Shown here: positions 52,480 through 61,228 of the stretch, piece by piece | Layout of the letters: each line of letters begins with the position of its first letter | Numbering within the stretch: position 1 is the first letter of the stretch | NCBI RefSeq assembly: GCF_900103585.1 | Contig: NZ_FNHV01000005.1 | Coordinates: forward strand, 493,502 to 557,501 | Direction: 5' to 3' | Length of the DNA: 64,000 nt | From: Streptomyces sp. cf386 | Lineage (GTDB): Bacteria; Actinomycetota; Actinomycetes; Streptomycetales; Streptomycetaceae | Notes under the pieces: model-generated | Told to the model about the DNA's origin: nothing | Databases searched by the model: none | The model's input: the letters and a program-made list of their open reading frames with translations, nothing else | Made by a program: the position numbers and the translations under genes

Positions 52480-53607
52480 GTGAGACGAAGGCGTTTTGTG
52501 GCAGGGGCGATCGGCACGGTCTCGGGGATCGCGCTCGGCCCGCCTCCGGCCCAGGCCGATTTAGCGACGCCCCGGACACAGGAATGGCAGGCCGTGCCGG
52601 CGCCCGGCAGCACTCCGGCCGCGCAGCTGCGTCGTATCGCCGCTGCCGGACCCCAACTGGCCTGGGCCGTGGGCGAGGAAGGCCGCGTCGGGGCGTCGCA
52701 GGGGCGGGGGCTGGCCATGCTGTGGAACGGCAGCGCCTGGACGAAGACCGACCTGTCGCACCTGAACCACACCCGGTTGACCGACGTCGCCGGTGTCTGC
52801 GCCGCCTCGGCGTGGAGTGTGGCCCAGCCCGCCGGAACCGGTAGCCCGCTGCTGAGCTGGGACGGAGCGACTTGGCGCGAGGCGACGTTCCCGGGCTTGG
52901 GCGAGTCGGACGTTCGCCTGAACGCGGTGGCGGTCGGCCCGGACCGGCAGGTGTGGATCAGCGGCAGCCGAGGCGGAGCCGCCCGTCTGCTCCACGGGGA
53001 GGGGCAAGAATGGCAATGGCTGGACCCGCTGCCCGTCGAGAGCGCGAATCTGTACCGGGTCGTCCTGCGCTCCCCGGGCGAGGTCTGGGTGAGCGGTGAC
53101 CAGTCGAACGGCGGGGGCTGGTCGGGGCTTGTGGCCCGCTGGGACGGGACGTGGACGGTCCTGCCCCCGGTAGCGGGCCTGCGTCTGGGCATAGCCGACG
53201 TCCACTCGGCCGGTCCGGACGATGTATGGGCGGTGGGCACCGAGGCCGGCATCGGCGGCCCGCCGGGCCGTCCCGGCAACCCTGTCCTGGGCCACTGGGA
53301 CGGCACGTCCTGGACCCGAGAGGAAGTGGGCTTCACCGTCGGGTCGTTGAGTGGAATCGCGGGCGACGCACAGGGCCGCGCCACATGGATATCGGGCTGG
53401 AACTACCAGGACCAGAGCCGCAGTACGTATCTGCACCGCGACGAGAGCGCCTGGACCGTCGTGCGAGGCCCGGCCGAAGCGGCGCCGGCCCCGTACCTGA
53501 ACGACGTGACGTCCGTTCCCGGCACCACGGAGTTCTGGTCGGTGGGCATGACCAGTCCCACACCGGCCCCTCCGACCGAGGCGTACACGGAACGCCTCGA
53601 AGCCTGA
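52480..53607 (+). CDS. Exported beta-propeller-like protein, TTA codon in signal region
   Basis: 375-residue hypothetical exported protein. GTG 52480 follows GGAGGG and gives an Arg-rich (RRRRF) Tat-like signal with GAIGTVSGIALG and AQA cleavage site. The mature part repeats a ~50-residue pattern with an alternating Trp-containing motif such as WNGSAWTK, WDGATWRE, WDGTWTVLP and WDGTSWTRE, each followed by segments like VWISGSRGG or VWAVGTEAG. This is typical of a seven-bladed beta-propeller of unknown function seen in actinomycetes. Codon 28 is TTA (52561), so expression should be bldA-dependent. A longer GTG start at 52438 is possible but has no ribosome site. Confidence 0.72.
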   Translation: MRRRRFVAGAIGTVSGIALGPPPAQADLATPRTQEWQAVPAPGSTPAAQLRRIAAAGPQLAWAVGEEGRVGASQGRGLAMLWNGSAWTKTDLSHLNHTRLTDVAGVCAASAWSVAQPAGTGSPLLSWDGATWREATFPGLGESDVRLNAVAVGPDRQVWISGSRGGAARLLHGEGQEWQWLDPLPVESANLYRVVLRSPGEVWVSGDQSNGGGWSGLVARWDGTWTVLPPVAGLRLGIADVHSAGPDDVWAVGTEAGIGGPPGRPGNPVLGHWDGTSWTREEVGFTVGSLSGIAGDAQGRATWISGWNYQDQSRSTYLHRDESAWTVVRGPAEAAPAPYLNDVTSVPGTTEFWSVGMTSPTPAPPTEAYTERLEA

Positions 53608-53623
53608 CGCGGCCCCCGGGACA

Positions 53624-54829
53624 TCAGTTGAAGGGCTCCAGTGTGAGGTAGGCCTGGCGTGGGCTGCCGTCGTGGACGAGCGCCTCGTGATGGCCGACGT
53701 CGTCGAAGGCGAACGCGTACGCCTTCCCGTCGGCCATCTGCGCGTGGATCGTGCGGGCGTAGTGGTTGGTGACGCCGTCCTTGTAGAAGGCGTCGGCACT
53801 GGAGTCGGGCTGGTTGGGGTTGACCAGGAGCGTGGAGCGGTTGAACCCGGCGCACAGGGTGCGCGAAATCGGGCCGCGTACGAGGTCGTTCGGCGCGTCG
53901 AGCTTCCTGTGGCAGCCGAAGATGGAGGAGGCGTCCGGCTTCTCGAAGCTGGTGACGACGGCGCCGGCGCTGTTGGTGAAGTTCATGACGCCGCCGGAGA
54001 CCCGGCCGTAGTACTTGGTGGTGGGCTGGTCGGCGAATGGCGTGACCGTCAGTGTCGAGGTGGCGTACTTCTGCCAGACGCGGTTGACGTAGTCGTCCAT
54101 GACCGAAGTCGGCAGCGCCCCGGTCTCCACTCCGTACAGCGGCGACAGGGCGCGCAGCACGGTGCCGTCGGGGCGGGTCTGGATCAGGTTGGCCCAGCCT
54201 CCGGGCTGCGCCCTGAGGGCGTTGAAGAAGCCGTTGTACCCGCCGGGCTTGAGCCGGCCGGTGCTTGCGGTGCTGCCGTCCGCTCGCTGCACTCCGACCG
54301 CGTACGGCGCGGAGAACATGTCGACCTGGGTGCTGTTGATCCACAGGCCGGAGTCGTTGAGCGTGTACTCCGACCAGTTGAACAGGATGTTCCGGTTCGG
54401 GTCGGTCGGGTTCTGCACGGCGGGCTGAACCAGGCCTCCCGTGGTGAGCTTGAACACCAGTTTCTGGCCGTAGGAGAAGTACACGCGGCCGGAGAACTTC
54501 GGTATGCGGATGGTTGCCGACTGCCCCGCCGCCGGCCCCGGGATCGCGGCGTCCGGCGCGGGAGTCGGCGGGTTCCCGCCCGCCGGCCAGGGATGGAACG
54601 TGCCGTTGGCGTCGGCCCAGCCCTGTCGTCCGGTCGACAGTTCCGTGCCCAGGTTGTAGATGTACAACTGCTCGCCGCGGGCCGAGTTGTTGGTGATCTG
54701 CAAAGGGATGGTCGCCGGGACGGCGGCGTGGGCCGGTGCACCCACTCCGGTCCCGAGAAATACACCGGCGAGGGCCGTGGCGAGGAACAACCTCACAGCT
54801 GCGGCTCGGTGTCCGAGTGTCCGTAACAT
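53624..54829 (-). CDS. Secreted GH64 beta-1,3-glucanase
   Basis: 401-residue secreted enzyme of family GH64 (laminaripentaose-producing beta-1,3-glucanases). ATG 54829 follows GGAGA; signal peptide about 1-38 with cleavage after AHA. Family phrases: IPLQITNNSARGEQLYIYNL, SGRVYFSYGQKLVFKLTTGG, FNWSEYTLNDSGLWINSTQV, SPLYGVETGALPTSVMDDYV and AFAFDDVGHHEALVHDG. No extra binding domain. It would attack fungal or plant beta-1,3-glucan. A perfect LacI-type palindrome lies 39 bp upstream of the ATG. Convergent with the propeller gene. Confidence 0.9.
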   Translation of the reverse strand: MLRTLGHRAAAVRLFLATALAGVFLGTGVGAPAHAAVPATIPLQITNNSARGEQLYIYNLGTELSTGRQGWADANGTFHPWPAGGNPPTPAPDAAIPGPAAGQSATIRIPKFSGRVYFSYGQKLVFKLTTGGLVQPAVQNPTDPNRNILFNWSEYTLNDSGLWINSTQVDMFSAPYAVGVQRADGSTASTGRLKPGGYNGFFNALRAQPGGWANLIQTRPDGTVLRALSPLYGVETGALPTSVMDDYVNRVWQKYATSTLTVTPFADQPTTKYYGRVSGGVMNFTNSAGAVVTSFEKPDASSIFGCHRKLDAPNDLVRGPISRTLCAGFNRSTLLVNPNQPDSSADAFYKDGVTNHYARTIHAQMADGKAYAFAFDDVGHHEALVHDGSPRQAYLTLEPFN

Positions 54830-54867
54830 GCTCTGTCTCCGTTCGACAACGGCCGATTCAGGAAATC

Positions 54868-54883
54868 CTGAGAGCGCTCTCAG
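54868..54883. promoter_or_regulatory. LacI-type operator CTGAGAGCGCTCTCAG
   Basis: Perfect 16-bp palindrome CTGAGAGCGCTCTCAG between the divergent GH64 (start 54829) and spermidine-synthase-like (start 54980) genes. GAGAGCGCTCTC-type sites are typical LacI-family operators for glucan-related genes. No LacI gene is adjacent, so the regulator acts in trans; the TGGGAGCGC-binding LacI at 22132 is one possible but untested candidate. Confidence 0.85.
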
Positions 54884-54979
54884 AGTCCCGCTTTGGTACG
54901 GACCTGTCAATGAACCGGAATGAAGTAGACCGGCAAGGCAGCTCGACTCGTCGGCCAGAAGCTGGCACCGTAAACCGAC

Positions 54980-57025
54980 GTGAAGGTGAACAAAAGCGGG
55001 CAAACAGAAAGCTCGGTGCGCTGGAGGCTCGTGCTGGCCAGCACCACCATGCTCTTCGTCGAGCTGGCGCTGATCAGGTGGGCGGGCGCCAACGTCGTCC
55101 ACCTCAGCTACTTTTCGAACTTCATCCTGCTGGGGTCGTTCCTCGGCATCGGCATCGGGTTCCTGATCCCCGCCGCGCGCGGACAGTGGCTCAAACGCTG
55201 GACACCGATCCCCCTCGCGCTTCTCGTCATCCTCGTCCGCGCGTACCCGGTGCAGGTACGCCAGAGCAGCAGTGAGGTCATCTACTTCACGGCCGTGAAG
55301 ACCACCGGCCTGCCCCAGTGGGTGACCCTGCCGGCCATCTTCCTGCTGACCGCGGTGATCATGGCCGGGATCGGCAAGATCACCGCAGATCTCTTCCGCC
55401 AACTCCCCTCGCTCGATGCCTACCGCTACGACCTGCTCGGCAGCATCACCGGCTCGGTCGCTTTCGCCGCACTGTCCTGGCTCCGTGCCCCCTCGGTCGT
55501 GTGGGGCGTACTCGCCGCCGCGGCCCTGCTGATCCTCGGCGGGCGCCGCAACACCCTGCTGTACGGCATCCCCCTCACGGCGATGGTCGCCGCGCTGTTC
55601 CTGGAGACGACGACGGCCGGCATCTCCTGGTCGCCCTACTACAAGATCGAGCTCAAGCCCTCGCCGACCGCCACCCGGACGTACTACATCTCCGCCAACG
55701 GCGTCCCGCACCAGAGCACCGCACCGCTCCCGGTGCTGATGCGGGAGAACTCGCCCTATCGGCAGGCGTACGAGCAGACACCACGCAACCCGCACAAGCG
55801 GGTGCTGATCATCGGGGCCGGCAACGGCAATGACGTCGCCGTCGCACTGGCGCACGGAGCCCAGCGCGTGGACGCGGTGGAAATCGATCCCCGTCTACAG
55901 GAGATCGGCGCACAGCTGCACCCCGCCAGGCCCTACGACGACCCCAGGGTGCACGTCTACATCAACGACGGACGGGCATTCCTGGAGCGGACGAACGCCA
56001 AGTACGACCTCATCGTCCTGGCGCTCCCTGACTCCCTGACGCTGGTGTCAGGTGCGAGCAATCTGCGGCTGGAGAGCTACCTGTTCACCCGGCAGGCGTT
56101 CGAGGCGGCCCGCGATCACCTGGCGCCGGACGGCGCGTTCGCCATGTACAACTACTACCGCAAGAGCTGGTTGGTCGACCGCTTCGCCGGCGATCTCGAC
56201 GACCTCTACGGCCACGCCCCCTGTATGACGACGTTCAAACGGAACGCGGCCGTGCTGGTGGCCGGGATGACCCCCGCCGACCAGTCCTGCAAGCAGACCT
56301 GGCAGCCCAGCGGCCCGGTCCCGGCCGCCGCGACCGATGACCACCCCTTCCCATACCTGCTGCACCGGAACATCCCCACGCTGTATCTGGGCGCCCTGGG
56401 CGCGATCCTGCTGGTGACGCTGCTGTCGGTGCGCCTGGCCGGGGTTCGCCTCCGAAGCACCGTCCGCTACACCGACATGTTCCTGCTGGGCGCGGCCTTC
56501 ATGCTGCTCGAGACGAAGAACGTGATCGGCTTCGCGCTCTACTTCGGTACGACCTGGCTGGTCAACGCCCTCGTCTTCTTCGGCGTCCTGGTCTCCGTCC
56601 TGGCCGCCGTCGAGGTCCGACGCAGACTGCGGCGGGTCAACCAGCTGGTGCTTCAGCTCATGCTCTTCGGCTCCCTCGCGGTGGCCTGGCTCGTCCCGGC
56701 GCAGGCGGTGCTCTCGCTGCCCTTCGCCGGCCGACTCACCGCCGCGATCGCCCTGGCCTTCGCTCCCATCTTCTGCGCCAACCTCATCTTCTCCGACCGA
56801 CTCGCCCTCGCCCCCGACCCGACGTCCGCGTTCGGCGCGAACCTGCTGGGCGCGCTGACCGGGGGCGCGCTCGAGTACCTGGCCCTGATGACGGGCTATC
56901 AGACGCTGCTGCTGATCGTCGCCGCGCTGTACCTGGCGGCATGCATCGCCATGCGCTTCACCGGACGCGGACCCGGACAGCAGACAACCCGGATGCCGGA
57001 CGAGACAGTGACCATCAAGACGTGA
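54980..57025 (+). CDS. Polytopic membrane protein with spermidine-synthase-like methyltransferase-fold domain
   Basis: 681-residue three-part protein: N-terminal membrane region of about 6 helices (about residues 15-225, STTMLFVELALIRWAGANVV), a central Rossmann-type spermidine-synthase domain (about 245-440, with VLIIGAGNGNDVAVAL and VDAVEIDPRLQEIGAQ), and a second membrane region (about 455-665). In true spermidine synthases the catalytic strand ends Asp-Ser-Ser-Asp-Pro; here the matching position reads VLALPDSL, so at least the first catalytic Asp is missing. The same fusion is common in bacterial genomes but its reaction is unclear. GTG 54980 start; GTG 54986 is an alternative. Confidence 0.8.
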   Translation: MKVNKSGQTESSVRWRLVLASTTMLFVELALIRWAGANVVHLSYFSNFILLGSFLGIGIGFLIPAARGQWLKRWTPIPLALLVILVRAYPVQVRQSSSEVIYFTAVKTTGLPQWVTLPAIFLLTAVIMAGIGKITADLFRQLPSLDAYRYDLLGSITGSVAFAALSWLRAPSVVWGVLAAAALLILGGRRNTLLYGIPLTAMVAALFLETTTAGISWSPYYKIELKPSPTATRTYYISANGVPHQSTAPLPVLMRENSPYRQAYEQTPRNPHKRVLIIGAGNGNDVAVALAHGAQRVDAVEIDPRLQEIGAQLHPARPYDDPRVHVYINDGRAFLERTNAKYDLIVLALPDSLTLVSGASNLRLESYLFTRQAFEAARDHLAPDGAFAMYNYYRKSWLVDRFAGDLDDLYGHAPCMTTFKRNAAVLVAGMTPADQSCKQTWQPSGPVPAAATDDHPFPYLLHRNIPTLYLGALGAILLVTLLSVRLAGVRLRSTVRYTDMFLLGAAFMLLETKNVIGFALYFGTTWLVNALVFFGVLVSVLAAVEVRRRLRRVNQLVLQLMLFGSLAVAWLVPAQAVLSLPFAGRLTAAIALAFAPIFCANLIFSDRLALAPDPTSAFGANLLGALTGGALEYLALMTGYQTLLLIVAALYLAACIAMRFTGRGPGQQTTRMPDETVTIKT

Positions 57026-57040
57026 CCGGACGGGCGGATC

Positions 57041-57417
57041 TCAGAGCCATCGCTGTGCCGCCTCGACGCTGCCCCCGCCACTGGTGTTGAACGCGATGGC
57101 GGCCTGAGGCGCATGGCGGTGGGTCAGGTTCACGATCCGCTCGAAGAGCGGCAGCAGCTGCTCGGTCTTACGGATCCCACCGCCGACGACCACGACGTCC
57201 CAGGGGCGCTCGGTCCACGACATCCCAGGGACGCTCGGTCAGCGACGCGACGAGAGAGCGGACTCGGCCGTTTGTCGAACACGACCAACGCCATGGCCGC
57301 GTCGATACCGTGCTCGCCGAACCGGGCCAGCTCCGCATCGAGAGCCGCGCTCAGGGCCTCCCTGTCGACGCCGGGTATCGCTTGCGGGTCGTAACCGACA
57401 ACAAGTGCAGAAGGCAT
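57041..57417 (-). pseudogene. Conserved small protein gene broken by frameshifts
   Basis: Two pieces of one ~125-residue conserved protein lie in different frames. The 5' part (57417 down to about 57265) reads MPSALVVGYDPQAIPGVDRE and ends near ALVVFDKRP. A short middle piece in another frame reads LVASLTERPWDVV. The 3' part (57223 down to 57041) reads TERPWDVVVVGGGIRKTE through GGGSVEAAQRWL. A 25-bp tandem duplication (57191-57240) causes one shift; a separate indel near 57260-57275 causes another. The intact protein, with a Gly-rich VVVVGGG strand, has no function known to me. Confidence 0.82.
57191..57240. repeat. 25-bp tandem duplication inside the pseudogene
   Basis: Copy 1 at 57191-57215 and copy 2 at 57216-57240 differ at only two positions (g/a at unit positions 7 and 16). 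The unit encodes the TERPWDVV segment. Because 25 is not a multiple of three, the duplication shifts the reading frame. Confidence 0.95.
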
Positions 57418-57463
57418 GCGGGCAACCTACCGAGCCGTGCCCGCGCATGATCGGCCGGAGGCC

Positions 57464-58153
57464 CTAGGCGTGGACGAGTTGGTCGGCCAAGTCGGCCAGG
57501 TCGTCGGCGTGCAGGTCGAACCTGTCCGAGGAGATGGGCGGGTCGCCGACGGGGCGGGCGACGTAGGCGGTGCGCAGGCCGAGGCCCTGGGCTCCGCGCA
57601 GGTCCCAGGCGTGCGCGGCGACCATCAGGAGCCGCTCCGGTGGTCGTCCGGAGACGGTGACGGCCAGCTTGTAGACCGCTGGGTCCGGCTTGTAGGTCCG
57701 GGCTTCTTCAGCGGACAGAGCCTGATGCCAGCGCAGCCCGGCATGTGCGTTGAGTCCCAGCAGCGCCGTCCGGCTCGCGTTGGAGAGGCCGATCAACGGG
57801 AACCGTTCGGCGAGCCGGGCGAGCCCTGCCACGGTGTCGGGCCACGGCGGGAGCCTGCGGCCCGACAGGGCCAGCGCCGCCACGGCGGTCGGGTCGTCGA
57901 CTCCGACGGCATCGGCGACGAGCCGGGCGGCCTCCAGGTCGAGGACGTCGCTGGTGAGGTAGGGCCGGGCGCCATCGACGATGCGGCGTTGCTCGCGCTC
58001 GATGTGCTGCTGCCACAGCGACAGAAGCCGCTCGACGCTGGGAGTGTCGAGCGACGGGTCGAGTTCACGAATGCCGGCACGGATACCGGCGGGTTCGTCG
58101 ACCAGCGTGCCGAGCACGTCGAACACGATGGCATCGATCTCTGGCTCTGACAT
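57464..58153 (-). CDS. HAD-superfamily hydrolase (haloacid dehalogenase type II-like)
   Basis: 229-residue HAD enzyme. Motif I AIVFDVLGTLVDEPAG (nucleophile Asp), motif II PLIGLSNASRTALLG (Ser/Asn), motif III Lys in ARTYKPDPAVYKLAV, and motif IV MVAAHAWDLRGAQG (Asp) are all present. The F-D-V-L-G-T form and the AHAWDLRGA end are those of type II 2-haloacid dehalogenases, though many such proteins have other phosphatase-like activities. ATG 58153 is chosen, with AGGAGA upstream. No transporter or haloacid gene is adjacent. Confidence 0.88.
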   Translation of the reverse strand: MSEPEIDAIVFDVLGTLVDEPAGIRAGIRELDPSLDTPSVERLLSLWQQHIEREQRRIVDGARPYLTSDVLDLEAARLVADAVGVDDPTAVAALALSGRRLPPWPDTVAGLARLAERFPLIGLSNASRTALLGLNAHAGLRWHQALSAEEARTYKPDPAVYKLAVTVSGRPPERLLMVAAHAWDLRGAQGLGLRTAYVARPVGDPPISSDRFDLHADDLADLADQLVHA

Positions 58154-58265
58154 GAGAGGGGTCTCCTGGACGCAGCAGGGGCGGGCGAGTGGCTGTTGGC
58201 CGAACACGGCCGGCAGCCACCGTGATTCCCGAACCGCGTCTCACGCAGACCGCAGCGCGGCCTGG

Positions 58266-58370
58266 TCAGAGCTCTGAGGCAGCTTGCCGGTGCGAGAGGG
58301 TGATACGCCGTCGCGACAGGTCGACTTCCAGGATCTTGACCGGCAAGGCGTCACCGACCTTGATACTGCT
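58266..58370 (-). pseudogene. C-terminal remnant of an S1 RNA-binding domain protein
   Basis: Read on the minus strand from about 58370 to a TGA at 58266-58268, the sequence encodes IKVGDALPVKILEVDLSRRR then ITLSHRQAASEL and a stop. This is the last strand and tail of an S1 domain as in ribosomal protein S1-like proteins. Upstream the frame runs straight into transposase sequence, so the rest of the gene is gone. Too short to be functional. Confidence 0.7.
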
Positions 58371-58379
58371 CGAGTAGCC

Positions 58380-58849
58380 ATCGGCCAGTTCGGAGTCGGA
58401 CGTTCCAGCGGCGGGCAGACCAGCAAGGTCCACCTCGCCGCCGACCGCAAGTGCCGCCCGCCGGCGTTCATCCTGACCACAGGCCAGGTAGCGGACAGCC
58501 CGCAGTTCATCCCCGTCCTGAAGAAGGTACGGGTACGCGGGCCCGTCGGCCGGCCCCGCATCCGGCCGGACGCGCCCACCTGCGCAAACGCCGCATCAAG
58601 GCGGTCATCCCGGAGAAGAAGGACCAGGCCGCCAACCGGAAGAAGAAGGGCTCCAGAGGTGGCCGACCCGTCAGCCACGACGCCGATCTCCACAAGGAGC
58701 GGAACACCGTCGAACGCCTGATCAACAAGCTCAAAGCATGGCGAGGCATCGCCACCCGATACGACAAGACTCCCGACAGCTACCTCGCCGGTCTCCACCT
58801 GCGCGCCTCGATGATCTGGATCAAGGACCTCACCAGGACCACCCGATGA
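58380..58849 (+). pseudogene. Degenerate IS5-family transposase remnant
   Basis: Transposase C-terminal half in two frames. Frame one (about 58395-58570) reads GRSSGGQTSKVHLAADRKCR through LKKVRVRGPVGRPRIRPDA. Then about 13 residues, including the usual VAADKAY with one DDE aspartate, are deleted. A second frame continues HLRKRRIKAVIPEKK, GGRPVSHDADLHKERN, LKAWRGIATRYDKT and SMIWIKDLTR to the stop at 58849. The N-terminal third is absent and no terminal inverted repeats are evident. It cannot be active. Confidence 0.85.
58753..58840 (+). repeat. 88-bp direct repeat, copy A (IS5 transposase 3' end)
   Basis: The 88 bases 58753-58840 recur at 63303-63390 in the same orientation with three mismatches. 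Both encode the RYDKTPDSYLA to IKDLTRT end of the same IS5-type transposase. The copies bracket the MMPL and two-component genes. Confidence 0.95.
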
Positions 58850-58916
58850 TCACGACTCGATATGCCCCTAGGTGACGCGCTGAGGTGCCGGACGCCAAGG
58901 TCGGGCAGGAGTTGGG

Positions 58917-61187
58917 TCAACGGTCAACCAGCCGTGGACGCGGGGCCTCACCCGTGGATTCCGCGTCGGTGTCGTCGGTGCCGACCGGGCCGCGGGGAAG
59001 CATCCGGTCCAGCCACTTCGGCAGCCACCAGTTGGTCCGGCCGAGGAGTGTCATGGTCGCCGGTACCAGCACCATGCGTACGACCGTGGCGTCGATGAAG
59101 ATCGCGGTGGCCAGGCCGAGCCCGAACATTTTGGTGGAGGGGTCGTCGGCGACGGCGAAGGACAGGAAGACCGCCACCATGATGAGGGCGGCCGAGGTGA
59201 TGATCCGGGCGGTGCGCGAGACGCCCTCAACGATCGCCGTGCCGTTGTCGCCGGTGCGCAGGTACTCCTCTCGTACGCGGGAGAGGAGGAACACCTCGTA
59301 GTCCATCGACAGGCCGAACAGGATGGCGAAGAGGAACATCGGGATGAACGACACGATCGGAACCGTCGCTTCCAGCCCGATGAGTGCGCCTCCCCAGCCC
59401 CACTGGAAGACCGCGACCATGATGCCGTAGGCCGCGCCGATGCTCAGCAGATTCAGCAGTACCGCCTTGAACGGTACGAGTATCGAGCGGAAGACCAGCA
59501 TCAGCAGCAGGAACGACATCGCCAGCACGGCGGCGACGAACACCGGCAGGCGTTGGCTGGTGCGTTGGCCCACATCGGACAGGCTCGCGGCGGCGCCGCC
59601 GACGTGGGCCCTGGCCGGGCCGTGCCCGATCGCCGTGGGCAGCACGTCGGTGCGCAGCCGGGCGATGGTGTCGGCCGTGGCCTTGTCCTGAGGGCTGGTG
59701 GTCGGGAACACCACGAGGGTCGCGATGCCGGTGGCCCGATCGATGTGCGTCGGCGCGACGGATGCGATGCCCGGATCCGCCGCGACCGCCCCGACGAGTC
59801 GGTCCAGCACTCCCGGATCACCGGTGGGGTCCGCGGCGATGACGAGGGGACCGTTGGTGCCCGGGCCGAACCCCTCGGCGACGAGGTCGTAGGCCCGGCG
59901 CTCGGTACGGCTGTGGGGCAGTGAGCCGTCGTCGGGCAGGCCGACGCGCAGGCCGAGCACGGGCAGCGTCGCGGTCAGCAGCAGCCCCGCCGCGCCGACC
60001 GCGTACGGCACCGGGTGCCGGCTGACGTGCCCGATCCAGCGACGCCACCCGGCGGCGTGGGCGGCGCCTGCCTCCGGGTCCCGCCGCCGTGCGAGTCGGC
60101 CCGGCTTCCTGGTCTGCAGAGCCCGGCCGATCCGGCCGGCCCGGGCCAGGCGCGGGCCCGCCGCGCCGAGGAAGGCCGGCAGCAGCGTCACCGACGCGAG
60201 CACCATCGTCAGGACGACGATCGAGACGGCAACCGCGCCCACCGTCATGAACGGCACGTTCGCGACCGCCAGGCCGAGGATCGACACGACGACGGTGCCG
60301 CCGGCGAAGACCACCGGCCGCCCCGCCGTTGCCACCGCTCGTCCGGCCGCCGCCTGCGGATCGAGCCCGCACGCGAGGTACTCCCGGTGCCTGGCGAGCA
60401 CGAACAGCGCGTAGTCGATGCCCACTCCGAGCCCGACCATGCTGCCCAGGACCGGTGCGAAGGTGGGGACGTCCGTGACCCCCGCCAGTACCGTCATCGT
60501 GGCGACCCCGACGGTCAGCCCGAAGACCGCCATGCCGATCGGCAGCGCGGCGGCGACGAGCGAACCGAACGCCAGGAACAGGATCGCGGCCGCGGCGAGG
60601 AGGCCGATCAGCTCGCTCGCACCGCCGTCGGGGTCGGAGAAGGCGTAGAAGAGGTTCCCGCCCATCTCGATACGCAGGGGCAGTTCGGCGCGCAGCCGGT
60701 CGCCGAGATCGACGAGGGCGTCGAGGTCTTCGGCCGACAGCCGGCTCTGGTCGGGGTACTGCACCCGGACGACCGCGATCCGCCCGTCGGCCGAAACGAG
60801 GCCGCCGCGCACGGCGGTGTCCCCGCCCGTGTCGAGCGCCCCCGCCGGGTCGCTCGTGCCGAGCACGTGCGGCAGCCGCTTCACCTCGGCCCGCAGCCGC
60901 GTGAGAGCGGTGCGCGCGCCGTCGTCGTCGAAGAACGTCGCACCGTCGTCGAGGGGGGTGACGACCACTTGGGCGGTCATCCCCTCCTGGCCGGTGCCGG
61001 CCCGCTCGATCAGTTCCGCGGCCCGTTGGGAGTCCAGTCCCGGAGCGGTCAACGAGTCCGCAGTCCGCCCGCCGAAGGCGACGGCGGCGAGGACGGCGAG
61101 TGTGGCGGCGATCAGCCATGCCGCGATCACCCGCCAGGGATGGCGGGCGGCGCTTGCGCCCAGGCGCAACAGGGCTTTCGAGAGCAT
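58917..61187 (-). CDS. MMPL/RND-family membrane transporter
   Basis: 756-residue membrane protein with 12 predicted helices in two halves, each with a large extracytoplasmic loop (about residues 40-190 and 420-550). Proton-relay Asp-Tyr pairs lie in GLGVGIDYALFVLARHREYL and LFGLSMDYEVFLLSRVREEY, both intact. MMPL proteins export lipids, siderophores or drugs. ATG 61187 follows GGAGG; the open frame farther upstream is a shadow. Divergent from a histidine kinase with 175 bp between starts, so it is probably the output of that two-component system, a common arrangement for drug-responsive pumps. Confidence 0.92.
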   Translation of the reverse strand: MLSKALLRLGASAARHPWRVIAAWLIAATLAVLAAVAFGGRTADSLTAPGLDSQRAAELIERAGTGQEGMTAQVVVTPLDDGATFFDDDGARTALTRLRAEVKRLPHVLGTSDPAGALDTGGDTAVRGGLVSADGRIAVVRVQYPDQSRLSAEDLDALVDLGDRLRAELPLRIEMGGNLFYAFSDPDGGASELIGLLAAAAILFLAFGSLVAAALPIGMAVFGLTVGVATMTVLAGVTDVPTFAPVLGSMVGLGVGIDYALFVLARHREYLACGLDPQAAAGRAVATAGRPVVFAGGTVVVSILGLAVANVPFMTVGAVAVSIVVLTMVLASVTLLPAFLGAAGPRLARAGRIGRALQTRKPGRLARRRDPEAGAAHAAGWRRWIGHVSRHPVPYAVGAAGLLLTATLPVLGLRVGLPDDGSLPHSRTERRAYDLVAEGFGPGTNGPLVIAADPTGDPGVLDRLVGAVAADPGIASVAPTHIDRATGIATLVVFPTTSPQDKATADTIARLRTDVLPTAIGHGPARAHVGGAAASLSDVGQRTSQRLPVFVAAVLAMSFLLLMLVFRSILVPFKAVLLNLLSIGAAYGIMVAVFQWGWGGALIGLEATVPIVSFIPMFLFAILFGLSMDYEVFLLSRVREEYLRTGDNGTAIVEGVSRTARIITSAALIMVAVFLSFAVADDPSTKMFGLGLATAIFIDATVVRMVLVPATMTLLGRTNWWLPKWLDRMLPRGPVGTDDTDAESTGEAPRPRLVDR

Positions 61188-61208
61188 CGGGTCCTCCAAC
61201 CACCTCGT

Positions 61209-61228
61209 CGGCCGTCCTTGTACGGCCG
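61209..61228. promoter_or_regulatory. Inverted repeat CGGCCGT-N6-ACGGCCG between exporter and histidine kinase
   Basis: Seven-base arms with a six-base spacer, 22 bp upstream of the MMPL start. Possible binding site for the neighbouring LuxR-type response regulator or another dimeric factor. The rest of the 175-bp gap has no gene. Confidence 0.45.
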
